Assembly: GCF_016649425.1 (NCBI RefSeq)
Contig: NZ_JADRCR010000012.1
Span: 18,776 to 82,775, forward strand
Direction: 5' to 3'
Source: Limnobaculum allomyrinae
Lineage (GTDB): Bacteria > Pseudomonadota > Gammaproteobacteria > Enterobacterales > Enterobacteriaceae
Length of the DNA: 64,000 nucleotides
The notes beneath the pieces were generated by a model. That model was not told the DNA's origin. It searched no databases and saw nothing but the letters and a program-made list of their open reading frames with translations. Positions 9,454 to 16,840 of this stretch are shown piece after piece. Position numbers and translations under genes: made by a program. The stretch's first letter is position 1, and each line of letters opens with the position of its first letter.

Positions 9454-10187
9454 TACCATGCTCCCTGAATATCGCGAATAACAAACATATCAATAGCGCC
9501 GCCCGCAGCCAGCTTATCGGTCGGGTAGGCAAACATAATTGAACGGATACCCTGAACCCAGAATGCTTTCTCCTGAAGAGGAAGGGATGTTGAGCTACTA
9601 TTTATTAACTGATAGCGTGTGACGCTGAGATTTCCGCCCGCCCAGCTTTTTTGAGCAGAGGCGGATAATCCTCGTGACACCTTAATGGATTGGTTCAGTA
9701 CAGGAACAGAGGTATACCCTTCAGGCACACGCCCCTGCAGGAAAGATTTACCCAGGGAAACCAGCAAGGCCTCATAAGGCTGAGATTGCTCCCAGCTTTT
9801 AGCCGTATCCCGATGGACTGGCATCATCGCCTGCAGTCGATAAGACTTACCGGCAACCGCTTTAGGTGAGGCATGAACAGAGAATGCCTGACCCCGTTCC
9901 GTCTCAATAAACAATGTGAAGGGTTTCTCAGTGGTCGTGGCAAATATCAGCGCACCATCTTTGGTATTACGCTTATCCGTTAACATGCCAGCCGCGCTAT
10001 TGATGGCAATAATGCGATCATCAGGAACCACAATGAGGTTAGGATTGGTGTTGCTGATATCCAGCCGAAACTGACCGTTAGCCGGGAAATTCAGCGAGGC
10101 TGGGGGGCTGGCTGCAAAAACAGCTGGAATGGCACCCGACATCACCACTGACAGAAAAAGAATACATCCGGTTTTACTGCTTCTCAT
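9453..10187 (-). CDS. traK: TraK, outer-membrane core secretin-like protein (VirB9 family)
   Basis: 244 residues. I choose the ATG at 10185-10187 because GGAG lies 8 bases upstream; it overlaps the traE stop by 14 bases. A signal peptide (CILFLSVVMSGAIPAVFA) precedes a domain with the TraK pattern (LRLDISNTNPNLIVVPDDRIIAIN and the later TLFIETERGQAFSVHA-type stretch). F TraK forms the outer-membrane core complex with TraB and TraV. Length matches F (242). Confidence 0.92.
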   Translation of the reverse strand: MRSSKTGCILFLSVVMSGAIPAVFAASPPASLNFPANGQFRLDISNTNPNLIVVPDDRIIAINSAAGMLTDKRNTKDGALIFATTTEKPFTLFIETERGQAFSVHASPKAVAGKSYRLQAMMPVHRDTAKSWEQSQPYEALLVSLGKSFLQGRVPEGYTSVPVLNQSIKVSRGLSASAQKSWAGGNLSVTRYQLINSSSTSLPLQEKAFWVQGIRSIMFAYPTDKLAAGGAIDMFVIRDIQGAW

Positions 10188-10740
10188 TTTCAGGCTCCAC
10201 AAAACGGGTCAGATAGGTCACACCGTTGGCGTATTCCAGCTCAAGGATGTATCGTTTCGTCTCTTTTTCTGGCTTGCTGTTACCAATCCAGGTATAGAGA
10301 ATGCCGGTCACTTCAATGCGGGGATTATTGGGATAAATGAAATAACCCGTTTGATGGAAAACAGATGTCACGCCAGATTGTTTTATCCGACGCGCTTCTT
10401 CAGCCAGGGTGACAGACAATTCCGGTTGTGAACCCGGCTTGATGTAGCGCAAAAGAAATTCATGTTGTGCATCCACATTACCGGGAGACACATTTAAGCG
10501 CAGGCCGGCGAATGTCATTGCCCACATGAGCTTTAATTCCGGACTGGCGGTATTCATTGAGATAGCAAAAGGGGCGTTGTAAGCCATGGGTGTCACAACG
10601 ATTTGCTGGTCGTTTCGCAGGCTGTCTATCGTTTTAGCCATAATAATGATGGCTACCAAAGCCAGAAAAGCCCACACACCGAGAATAATAAAACCAAAGG
10701 TGATCACCCGGTCTGTCGAGATCCTTGCGGAGTGCAACAT
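10174..10740 (-). CDS. traE: TraE, inner-membrane T4SS protein (VirB5/TraE type)
   Basis: 188 residues, exactly the F TraE size. A single N-terminal transmembrane helix lies at about residues 15-36, followed by a periplasmic domain ending in RYILELEYANGVTYLTRFVEP, a typical TraE end. RBS AGGGA precedes the ATG by 4 bases. TraE is required for pilus assembly. The gene lies 11 bases after traL. Confidence 0.92.
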   Translation of the reverse strand: MLHSARISTDRVITFGFIILGVWAFLALVAIIIMAKTIDSLRNDQQIVVTPMAYNAPFAISMNTASPELKLMWAMTFAGLRLNVSPGNVDAQHEFLLRYIKPGSQPELSVTLAEEARRIKQSGVTSVFHQTGYFIYPNNPRIEVTGILYTWIGNSKPEKETKRYILELEYANGVTYLTRFVEPENEKQ

Positions 10741-10751
10741 TGTATCCCTGC

Positions 10752-11072
10752 CTATTTAGTCCATTGTCTTAAACACGAGTCGGGAATGTGTTTGTAGACA
10801 GATTTAAAAATCAGGGTTGGCAGGTACCAGTACATCAGGTTGTACAGCCACATACTCCCCTTCCCTTTTTTAACTTTACGGATGAGTAGCCAGAGAACGA
10901 ATGCCATAACAAAACCGAATATCGGTTTATTAATCCAGAGCCCCCACCCAGCAACGGAAACAACCGGAATAATTTCTTCTAATGGCAGACCAAACCAGCG
11001 TTCCTGATCCGTCAGGGTTTTCGGGAAACGATATGGGTAGAAATCGTCCCGTTGGTTATCGTTTCCCGACAT
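10752..11072 (-). CDS. traL: TraL, F-type pilus assembly membrane protein
   Basis: 106 residues. The motif YRFPKTLTDQERWFGLPLEE near the N-terminus and two hydrophobic segments (about 35-70) are those of the TraL family, which is VirB3-like and inserted in the inner membrane. It lies between traA and traE as in F. RBS GAGG lies 9 bases before the ATG. Confidence 0.92.
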   Translation of the reverse strand: MSGNDNQRDDFYPYRFPKTLTDQERWFGLPLEEIIPVVSVAGWGLWINKPIFGFVMAFVLWLLIRKVKKGKGSMWLYNLMYWYLPTLIFKSVYKHIPDSCLRQWTK

Positions 11073-11086
11073 TTCAATAACCTCTA

Positions 11087-11437
11087 TTAATAGCCTGCAA
11101 TCAGCAGGGCAACGTTAATAAAGACGGACAGGATGATGATGCCGCCCAGAGCGCTGAACTTTTTAGTGATGATATAGGTAACGGCAGCCGTTGCTGCTTC
11201 ACCTAACAATACCCATTTCCAGATAGTGGCATCGGAACCCAGCGTTGCCCCTACGTTGGCATCACCAGGAGCCAGTAAATCAGTACCGCCAGCTAACACA
11301 GGGGTTGCCACTAATGCGCCCATCAACACAGCAGGAAGAACTTGCATGACTTTTTTAGTCGCATTCTTGAACAGACTGGTCAGACGGTTACTTTTTTTGG
11401 ATACAGAAACCCCTGCCACTTTTTTAATAAAAGGCAT
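11087..11437 (-). CDS. traA: TraA, F-type propilin
   Basis: 116 residues, with the long leader typical of F propilin. A leader-peptidase site follows ALVATPVLA (about residue 49), leaving a mature pilin of about 67 residues that begins GGTDLLAPGD. The mature part keeps the two hydrophobic helices separated by a short basic turn (TKK), as in F pilin. It is the major subunit of the conjugative pilus. No traQ is in view, since it would lie beyond traN. RBS AAGGGAA lies 8 bases before the ATG. Confidence 0.95.
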   Translation of the reverse strand: MPFIKKVAGVSVSKKSNRLTSLFKNATKKVMQVLPAVLMGALVATPVLAGGTDLLAPGDANVGATLGSDATIWKWVLLGEAATAAVTYIITKKFSALGGIIILSVFINVALLIAGY

Positions 11438-11570
11438 AAATTTAATTCCCTTAAATAAAACGAATTGATTTTAAGTTAGGCTAATCGATTAAACCGGTAT
11501 CGGTGAAAATAACCACCGCTATAACGCCCGAAAGTTAATTACATAATGAAGACGTTATGACTGTAATTAT
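11438..11570. other. traY-traA intergenic region
   Basis: 133 bases between traY and traA. It holds the traA leader with an AT-rich stretch and no obvious hairpin terminator, so traY and traA may share a transcript as in F. No gene is seen. Confidence 0.5.
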
Positions 11571-11957
11571 TCAAACAGACTCCCTTAATTTACAAAAATC
11601 AGGATTAATAAATAAATCGTAATATTCGAGGTGTGCCTGAATGCGCCGGACGGCCTCATCATTTTTAGTCAGGCCCGATACTCTGGCGGATTCGTTCAAT
11701 AAATTATTCAGGGCAGGTTTAATAAAAATAGAGAGCGTCTTCACCGTGATCGTGTGTTTAGCTGGTTTCTTTACAGGGTTAATATGTAACCGACGGGACA
11801 GACTGTCCTCCAGTCTTACCTTGGCCTCAACGCGCTTTGAACGCCAGGTTGTCAACGCAGCCTTCTCTAAGGCTTCATGCAGTCCAACGTCCAGCGCGAC
11901 GTTGATTAAAACATCATTCGGAGAATAAAGATTATTATTGGGCGTGTAGTCACTCAT
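11571..11957 (-). CDS. traY: TraY, oriT-binding ribbon-helix-helix protein
   Basis: I take the ATG at 11955-11957 (128 residues). The protein shows two tandem ribbon-helix-helix units, one around residues 15-55 (NVALDVGLHEALEKAALTTW then AKVRLEDSLSRRL) and one around 72-118 (KTLSIFIKPALNNLLNESAR then NDEAVRRIQAHLEYY), the same duplicated design and spacing as F TraY. TraY binds near oriT, helps assemble the relaxosome and activates the tra promoter. It lies just upstream of traA, its F position. Confidence 0.85.
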   Translation of the reverse strand: MSDYTPNNNLYSPNDVLINVALDVGLHEALEKAALTTWRSKRVEAKVRLEDSLSRRLHINPVKKPAKHTITVKTLSIFIKPALNNLLNESARVSGLTKNDEAVRRIQAHLEYYDLFINPDFCKLRESV

Positions 11958-12113
11958 CACCATCACCTGAACAAAGAAAACTTGATGAGGTATATCAAAT
12001 CAGAAAATATAGATAAAATACAAGGACACACACAAAAATAACTGGGGTAAAGATTACCCCGTAAATTAAATTTAATCCTTTAAAAACAATCAGATAATCA
12101 TTGGAAAATAAAA

Positions 12114-12833
12114 CTAATTTACTATATTGAAAGTCTCTTTTAAGAGATATTGAGGGATAATTTGATTAAACGAATTATCTTCACAATATGTGATAAATTC
12201 ATCCAAACAATTAACATTTGCCTTTTTATAAATTCTTTCAATTCTTTTTCTTATTGTTCTATCAGAAATAACCAAATAATTTACCATAGACTTGATAGTA
12301 AATCCGTTTAACATAAGAATTATTATCATCCATTCTTTATGAGTATATTTACTTGTAGGTATATTTGAAGATAGTCGATAAGGGAGTTTATTTGAAAGTA
12401 ATGATTTTATTGAAAAAAATATAAATTTCCTCCCATGAAAAACAATTCCGTTACAATTACCTTCTTCGTCTAATAAAGGAAATTTATCAAATAAATAGGG
12501 TTCAATATCTCCATATTTCCTATATTGTTTTATTTCAAAGGAACTGATCAGCTTTTTATCTTTAAGAACTGACTCTTCATGGCTTTGATATTCCATATAA
12601 AAATCAGAGTAAGGAGCAGGAAGATCACTATCTTTTAGTCCAGTAATAGCAAAATTTTTTGGTAATCCCAAAAGGTCATGAAATGCATTGTTAGCATAGA
12701 TAAACTTAGATTCAATATCTTTTATTCCCCAAGGTTCATTACTACAGGATAAAAATTGAACTAAAGGTTGAATTTGATCTATACAAATAGGTTGAGATCC
12801 AAGTGATGGATCATTATCATTACGGGCAGCCAT
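12114..12833 (-). CDS. traJ: TraJ-like activator of the transfer operon (PAS plus HTH)
   Basis: The start is taken as the ATG at 12831-12833 (239 residues) because GGAGG lies 5 bases upstream; an earlier ATG overlaps that RBS. A PAS-like domain covers about residues 20-120 (WGIKDIESKFIYANNAFHDL), and a LuxR/FixJ-type helix-turn-helix lies near 165-215 (GFTIKSMVNYLVISDRTIRK). F TraJ has the same PAS plus HTH design and the same place upstream of traY. It should relieve silencing of the tra promoter. The antisense finP-like RNA overlaps its RBS. Base composition is far more AT-rich than the tra structural genes. Confidence 0.8.
   Translation of the reverse strand: MAARNDNDPSLGSQPICIDQIQPLVQFLSCSNEPWGIKDIESKFIYANNAFHDLLGLPKNFAITGLKDSDLPAPYSDFYMEYQSHEESVLKDKKLISSFEIKQYRKYGDIEPYLFDKFPLLDEEGNCNGIVFHGRKFIFFSIKSLLSNKLPYRLSSNIPTSKYTHKEWMIIILMLNGFTIKSMVNYLVISDRTIRKRIERIYKKANVNCLDEFITYCEDNSFNQIIPQYLLKETFNIVN
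12792..12820 (+). promoter_or_regulatory. Predicted promoter of the FinP-like antisense RNA
   Basis: TTGAGA (12792-12797) and TATCAT (12815-12820) are separated by exactly 17 bases on the + strand, inside the 5' end of traJ and pointing toward the traJ leader. The predicted start is about 12826. Both hexamers are good sigma-70 matches by eye; activity is inferred. Confidence 0.65.
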
Positions 12834-12902
12834 AGCAGCCTCCATATCAGGTTGTTGTGGTTAGCCGGTAAACGTGGCGACAACCACGTTTACCGGTGTT
12901 CT
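12826..12902 (+). ncRNA. finP: FinP-like antisense RNA to the traJ leader
   Basis: The + strand carries two stem-loops directly after the promoter. SL-I has arms AGCAGCCT (12834-12841) and AGGTTGTT (12849-12856) around a 7-base loop. SL-II has perfect 13-base arms CCGGTAAACGTGG (12865-12877) and CCACGTTTACCGG (12884-12896), followed by a U-rich tail. The traJ RBS (GGAGG, minus strand, 12839-12843) lies in the upper stem and loop of SL-I. Length (about 77-79 nt), two-hairpin layout and target match F FinP, which represses TraJ translation with FinO. Sequence identity to known FinP alleles is not claimed. Confidence 0.75.
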
Positions 12903-13219
12903 TCTAACACCTAAATAATACAAGATTAATATTTGATATTCCACACTTATATCCATATTATTTCCATCCATTAATAAATATTATTTTTCTTTTCAATTGA
13001 AAGCTTTGGTATCAAAAGATTGATAATAGTTAACTAAACGACTATTCAATTAAAAAATAATCTATTATCAATAAAATTGAATTGTATATTTGGATTTATA
13101 ATTTACTTAATTTGAAATTATAATTTAAGTTTTACACAGAATATTCTGCATTACCACTAGTAGAAATAATAGTTTTTTAGATTAAAATTTAACCAATGTG
13201 ATTTGGTGATATAAAAATC
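12903..13219. promoter_or_regulatory. Divergent traJ-luxR control region
   Basis: 317 bases, very AT-rich, between two divergently transcribed regulators. It contains the traJ promoter region and that of the LuxR gene. A perfect 12-base palindrome CAGAATATTCTG lies at 13137-13148, about 70 bases before the luxR start, and a looser inverted repeat (ACTTAA with TTTAAG) spans 13104-13131. Either may be an operator. No gene is seen. Confidence 0.45.
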
Positions 13220-13942
13220 ATGCCTGATACATTCATACCCATAGAACTGTATGAAACGCTTACAAACTCAGAAAAAGAGAAAGATTATTTTGAGGCGCTT
13301 CAGTTAATTGTTTTAAAACTGGGATTTACCTACTGCGCCTATGGCATTATGGAGAGTAATAATATTTCCGCTACACCCCCAAAAGTACTGAATAACTACC
13401 CTATTGATTGGGCGGATATATATGTTAAAAGAAATTACTTCAAAGTAGATCCGACGGTTCAACATGGATTAAATTCAACACAAATGTTATTGTGGACACC
13501 AAAACTATACGAGAAGTCGCCAGAGTTCTGGGAAGAAGCTCGTTCATTTAAAATTTGTCATGGCATCTCCCAGTCACAAAAAGACATTTACGGGAGAATA
13601 GGAATGCTAACATTTGCCAGCTCAGACCATAACCATGATACAAAATTCTTCAATCAATATTCAAAAACGCTTATTTGGTTATCGCATACTTCTCACTATT
13701 TTCTGGCTGACAAACTATTACCTACGCATATTCATCCTCTCGAATATGCATGTTCAACCAGAGAAAAAGATATTCTTTTTTGGATAGCTGAGGGTCTGAC
13801 AGCAAAAGAAATATCTGTGCGGCTCTCCGTTTCAGAGAGCACGATAAATTATCACATAGCCAATATGCTCAAGAAATTGTCAGTGCCAAATAAAGCAGCA
13901 GCTATCGCCAAGGCGATAATAACGAATATATTAAAATTCTAA
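13220..13942 (+). CDS. LuxR-family acyl-homoserine-lactone receptor/regulator
   Basis: 240 residues with an N-terminal autoinducer-binding domain (about 20-160) and a C-terminal GerE/LuxR helix-turn-helix (about 175-235; STREKDILFWIAEGLTAKEI and LSVSESTINYHI). All six residues that line the acyl-homoserine-lactone pocket in TraR have counterparts: W64, Y68, D77, P78, W92 and G115, with TraR spacing up to the last one. No luxI-type synthase is in the window, so it is a LuxR solo here. It is divergent from traJ and between traJ and traM, so control of transfer is a reasonable inference. Confidence 0.88.
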   Translation: MPDTFIPIELYETLTNSEKEKDYFEALQLIVLKLGFTYCAYGIMESNNISATPPKVLNNYPIDWADIYVKRNYFKVDPTVQHGLNSTQMLLWTPKLYEKSPEFWEEARSFKICHGISQSQKDIYGRIGMLTFASSDHNHDTKFFNQYSKTLIWLSHTSHYFLADKLLPTHIHPLEYACSTREKDILFWIAEGLTAKEISVRLSVSESTINYHIANMLKKLSVPNKAAAIAKAIITNILKF

Positions 13943-13956
13943 CGGAAACTCTGACC

Positions 13957-14205
13957 ATGAATACACAGATACTGATTGATACCGTTAAAGAGTATTTAGA
14001 AGAGAATCAGTACCATTCATCCAGTAAAGATATAAATAATATTCTTAATACAAGAAATGAAGTCCCATTAATGATATTAGCAATGTTAGTTGAAAAACCA
14101 TTATCTGATGCTATGGTGAATGAATTGAGAGAAATTATAGAGCATGGTGGGAGAGTTACTGGGTTATGGATATCTGATATAGCAAGGTTTCATGATAATA
14201 ATTGA
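13957..14205 (+). CDS. Small acidic protein downstream of the LuxR regulator
   Basis: 82 residues, beginning 14 bases after the luxR stop and therefore probably in its operon. The centre is helical and hydrophobic (VPLMILAMLVEKPLSDAMVNE), and the end (GLWISDIARF) is aromatic. I do not recognise the family. A modulator of the receptor, as TraM is for TraR in Ti plasmids, is possible from position only. Confidence 0.55.
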   Translation: MNTQILIDTVKEYLEENQYHSSSKDINNILNTRNEVPLMILAMLVEKPLSDAMVNELREIIEHGGRVTGLWISDIARFHDNN

Positions 14206-14224
14206 GATTATCCACATCTAGATT

Positions 14225-14252
14225 ATCACCCTGTTATATATAACAGGGTGAT
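14225..14252. terminator. Perfect 28-base palindrome, possible terminator
   Basis: ATCACCCTGTTATA and its exact reverse complement TATAACAGGGTGAT abut at 14225-14252, just after the 82-residue gene. It can form a long hairpin, but the T-run is poor, so it may instead be an operator for the following lipoprotein gene. Confidence 0.45.
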
Positions 14253-14306
14253 ATATAATCATGATAAATGATATAGTTACTTCTTTATTATGAAAAGGTC
14301 CGGTCA

Positions 14307-14903
14307 ATGAAAATATTATTTTTAATGATATCTACCCTACTTCTGAGTTCATGCATTACAGGCCACGTAACAGAAGAGGAAATGTTGGAATATAAAGGTA
14401 AAAATATACAAGTATTCATGAGTGAACAATACTTATGGAATTATAGAAAATCCCATAACTCACAAAAAGTGATAAATGACAGAGTATTCTTTGATGACAG
14501 CGCTATATTTATAGAAGAACAAGTAAGTGCAGTATCAGAAAATATAAAGCGCTTATGTAGGATAAATGGTGGCGCATCAAAAATAACACCACTGAGTGGG
14601 GATATTAGATTAGACTTAAGGAAAACACATCAGCTATTGAATAATTTAAACATAAGTCTAATATTCAAAGAGTATGACATGTTTAAAGATGTATCAATAG
14701 AATTAAAAAAAGAGGGGGCGAAAAATAATTTTTACTTCAATAAACTACAAGAATATATAGAGAAAGAGTACTTTTTTGATAATTTTATCTGTCAATTAGA
14801 TGGCAAGCGTAGTTGGTCAGTATCTGTTTACCCAATGCCTCCAAGAGAGGATAAAAGCCAAATTGATTCCATTTTTATATTTGTTATAGTAAATGAAATT
14901 TAA
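14307..14903 (+). CDS. Putative lipoprotein between luxR and traM
   Basis: 198 residues. A short signal peptide ends in LLLSSC, a lipobox with Cys at residue 16, so the protein is probably lipidated. The rest is charged and shows no family that I recognise. RBS AAGGTCCGG precedes the ATG. It converges with traM, with about 50 bases between the two stops. Because it lies inside the transfer-control region, a role in mating such as surface exclusion is conceivable but unsupported. Confidence 0.6.
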   Translation: MKILFLMISTLLLSSCITGHVTEEEMLEYKGKNIQVFMSEQYLWNYRKSHNSQKVINDRVFFDDSAIFIEEQVSAVSENIKRLCRINGGASKITPLSGDIRLDLRKTHQLLNNLNISLIFKEYDMFKDVSIELKKEGAKNNFYFNKLQEYIEKEYFFDNFICQLDGKRSWSVSVYPMPPREDKSQIDSIFIFVIVNEI

Positions 14904-14955
14904 GATTTTAATAATAAGCCCTATAATTTAATAACGTATAGGGCTGTATCAAAAA

Positions 14956-15342
14956 TTACTCTTCACCTTCCTCTATTGCAAAGAAATGACCTACCATATC
15001 GTCAGTATATTTTTTTATTTCTTGCATCATAAGAGAAAACTCAAACTTAGACATTCCTTTAATCTCTTCATTATTTGATGATATCGCTAATATTTTTTGA
15101 GCAGATGCATTAGTAATACTCAATTGTCTTAATATTTCTTTATTAAACTCCATTTGATTAAAACCAGATTCTTTCCTTGACTCTTGAAGTTCTTGAACTC
15201 TTAAACCTAATTCAATTAATTTTGATGCCTCACTTGATTTATTAGCATCTCGCTCAGTTGCACCCTCTTCCAATTTTCTTTCCACTCGAGATAAAATCTT
15301 TGAATACATTTCATTTGTGACAAACACTTGTATTTTAGGCAT
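14956..15342 (-). CDS. traM: TraM, oriT-binding relaxosome accessory protein
   Basis: 128 residues (F TraM 127). The N-terminal ribbon-helix-helix segment (KIQVFVTNEMYSKI) and the central ELGLRVQELQESRKESGFNQ helix match F TraM, as does the KFEFSLMMQEI stretch of the C-terminal tetramer domain and the acidic end. TraM binds oriT at repeated GANTC motifs and docks the relaxosome to the coupling protein TraD. The gene starts 33 bases from the first GANTC motif, so it probably controls its own promoter. Confidence 0.92.
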   Translation of the reverse strand: MPKIQVFVTNEMYSKILSRVERKLEEGATERDANKSSEASKLIELGLRVQELQESRKESGFNQMEFNKEILRQLSITNASAQKILAISSNNEEIKGMSKFEFSLMMQEIKKYTDDMVGHFFAIEEGEE

Positions 15343-15374
15343 AAAAAACAGTCCTTTTATTAACCAATAAATTA

Positions 15375-15551
15375 GAATCCATCTTAGACTCCAAGAGTGA
15401 TATAATCAATAAAAAAATAGACTCCAGGCAGATTCCAAATCTAGAATCTCATTAGACTCCTTTCATTCTAATTGTTTGATTTTAAATAACGGAATCCATA
15501 AAGAATCCATAAGAAACACACTTAGACTCCAACTGGAGTCTTAAAAGATTC
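15375..15551. promoter_or_regulatory. GANTC array, predicted TraM-binding sites of oriT
   Basis: Eleven GANTC motifs begin at 15375, 15388, 15420, 15431, 15444, 15455, 15492, 15503, 15525, 15536 and 15547. Most neighbours are exactly 11 bases apart, one helical turn, in three clusters. F TraM recognises GANTC elements with 11-12-base spacing, so this is the sbm region and overlaps the traM promoter. Confidence 0.85.
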
Positions 15552-15614
15552 CAATAAAAACAATAATTGATATTAAAAATTAAATTTAAAACATAACTAA
15601 CTGATTTAAAATAA

Positions 15615-15660
15615 TAATCATGCAAAATGCAATTTTGCGTGGTGTGTGATGTTTATTAGT
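15615..15660 (+). other. oriT: oriT core with predicted nic site
   Basis: The inverted repeat GCAAAATGCAATTTTGC (15622-15638) is followed by GTGGTGTGTGATG. In F the same order is seen: an inverted repeat ending TTTTTGC, then GTGGGGTGT with the nick after it. By alignment the nick falls between about 15647 and 15648 on the + strand. The T-strand then has its 5' end here and carries increasing coordinates into the recipient first, with traM and the tra operon last. Confidence 0.85.
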
Positions 15661-15765
15661 TAAAAAGTGGGCATATTAATGGTGGTTTTTCTTTTGGAAT
15701 TTTTATAATCCCGGTCTGGTCTTTTTTTTTGAAAAATGCGAGGATGACCGTATAACAATCTGAAA

Positions 15766-16236
15766 ATGGATGTTCTTATGATTAGATTATTTCTATTATC
15801 TTTATTTTTAATATCTTTTTTTTCCAACGCATCGGACTGTTATGATCGTGCGGGTCGTGATTACCAAATAGATCCAGATTTATTACGCGCAATTTCATTC
15901 CGGGAGTCATCGTTTCGTCAGAATGTGATGAACATTCAGTCCAGGGAAAGTTATGCAATTGGCTATATGCAAATTCACTCACAGAACTTACAGCATTTAT
16001 CTAAATTTGGAATTACCGCAGATCAACTCTATTCTGACGGATGTATGAATATCTATACCGGTGCATATTTCTTAGCACTTTCCTTTAAACGGTTAGGTAA
16101 AGGATGGGATGCCGTTGGTGCATATAATGCTGGTTTTGCTAAAAATACGAAACAACAACAACGCCGAACCAAATATGCAAAAGAAGTCTATGGTATCTAC
16201 AAGAGTATTAAAAGTAACAAATCTGCTTCGAATTAA
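15766..16236 (+). CDS. Lytic transglycosylase of the transfer system
   Basis: 156 residues (152 if the ATG at 15778 is used). A signal peptide (IRLFLLSLFLISFFSNA) is followed by a goose-type/SLT transglycosylase fold with the catalytic glutamate in AISFRESSF and the GYMQIHSQN and AVGAYNAGF motifs. It cuts peptidoglycan to let the T4SS cross the wall. In F the homologous orf169 also lies beside oriT on the leading side. It is the only clear plus-strand gene of the first leading segment. Confidence 0.92.
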   Translation: MDVLMIRLFLLSLFLISFFSNASDCYDRAGRDYQIDPDLLRAISFRESSFRQNVMNIQSRESYAIGYMQIHSQNLQHLSKFGITADQLYSDGCMNIYTGAYFLALSFKRLGKGWDAVGAYNAGFAKNTKQQQRRTKYAKEVYGIYKSIKSNKSASN

Positions 16237-16488
16237 ATTACAACACCAAAATTCTTATCCACATATGCACATGAGGAGAAGCCAAAGATAATTTATCTCC
16301 GACAAGAGGTAAACATCTTGGGAGCGATTTATTGCCGCAAGGCAATAAACGACGACTGTGTAGATGTGGATAAGATTTTCTAAATTAGGGAGCCCCTGGG
16401 GGCGGCGGGACGAATGAAATTTATTTCATTCGGGTGGGCGGGGGAAATAAAGTTTTATACCCTCGATGGGTGTAAAACTTTAAACGGC
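16237..16488. other. Hairpin-rich oriT-proximal leading segment
   Basis: 252 bases without a gene. TTATCCACA, a DnaA-box consensus, occurs at 16257-16265, and its reverse complement TGTGGATAA at 16368-16376, facing it. Between them lies a perfect hairpin TTTATTGCC-GCAA-GGCAATAAA (about 16328-16349). Near 16449-16484 the arms AAGTTTTATACCC and GGGTGTAAAACTT form a likely terminator for the minus-strand gene at 16489. The first hairpin group may be a single-strand initiation site (inference). Confidence 0.5.
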
Positions 16489-16794
16489 TTACCAATCAAA
16501 AGTTTCAAAGCCTTCTATAAAATCTCCATCACTATCAAAAATCAATATATCTACCGCTTCAAACTTCATCATGGCAACAATAAACTTTCTTAGTTCTTTT
16601 GATATCCCATTACTTTTTAAATCTAACACAGGCTTTCTGATGGCGTATAATCTTAGCATATAACCATAGTTATAACTTAAAATGTAATTACCCGTACCAG
16701 AATCATTATTATCTCTTGCTAGTTCTTCTAGCATTTCATTATCCTTTAGCGTGAAATGCCCTGTACTGCATATAATAGTTTTTAGCGTTTCCAT
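16489..16794 (-). CDS. DUF5983-like protein of the leading region
   Basis: 101 residues from the ATG at 16792-16794, which has GAGGTG 4 bases upstream. The end (ILIFDSDGDFIEGFETFDW) resembles the FDADGP...FxTFDW tail of DUF5983, a family common on plasmids and integrative elements next to antirestriction genes. Function unknown. It lies 46 bases after the LPD29 gene and ends at a hairpin, so it is probably the last gene of that transcription unit. Confidence 0.6.
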   Translation of the reverse strand: METLKTIICSTGHFTLKDNEMLEELARDNNDSGTGNYILSYNYGYMLRLYAIRKPVLDLKSNGISKELRKFIVAMMKFEAVDILIFDSDGDFIEGFETFDW

Positions 16795-16840
16795 GTACAC
16801 CTCTATAGGGCAGGTGTAAACCTGCCCTTTTCGTTTTATT

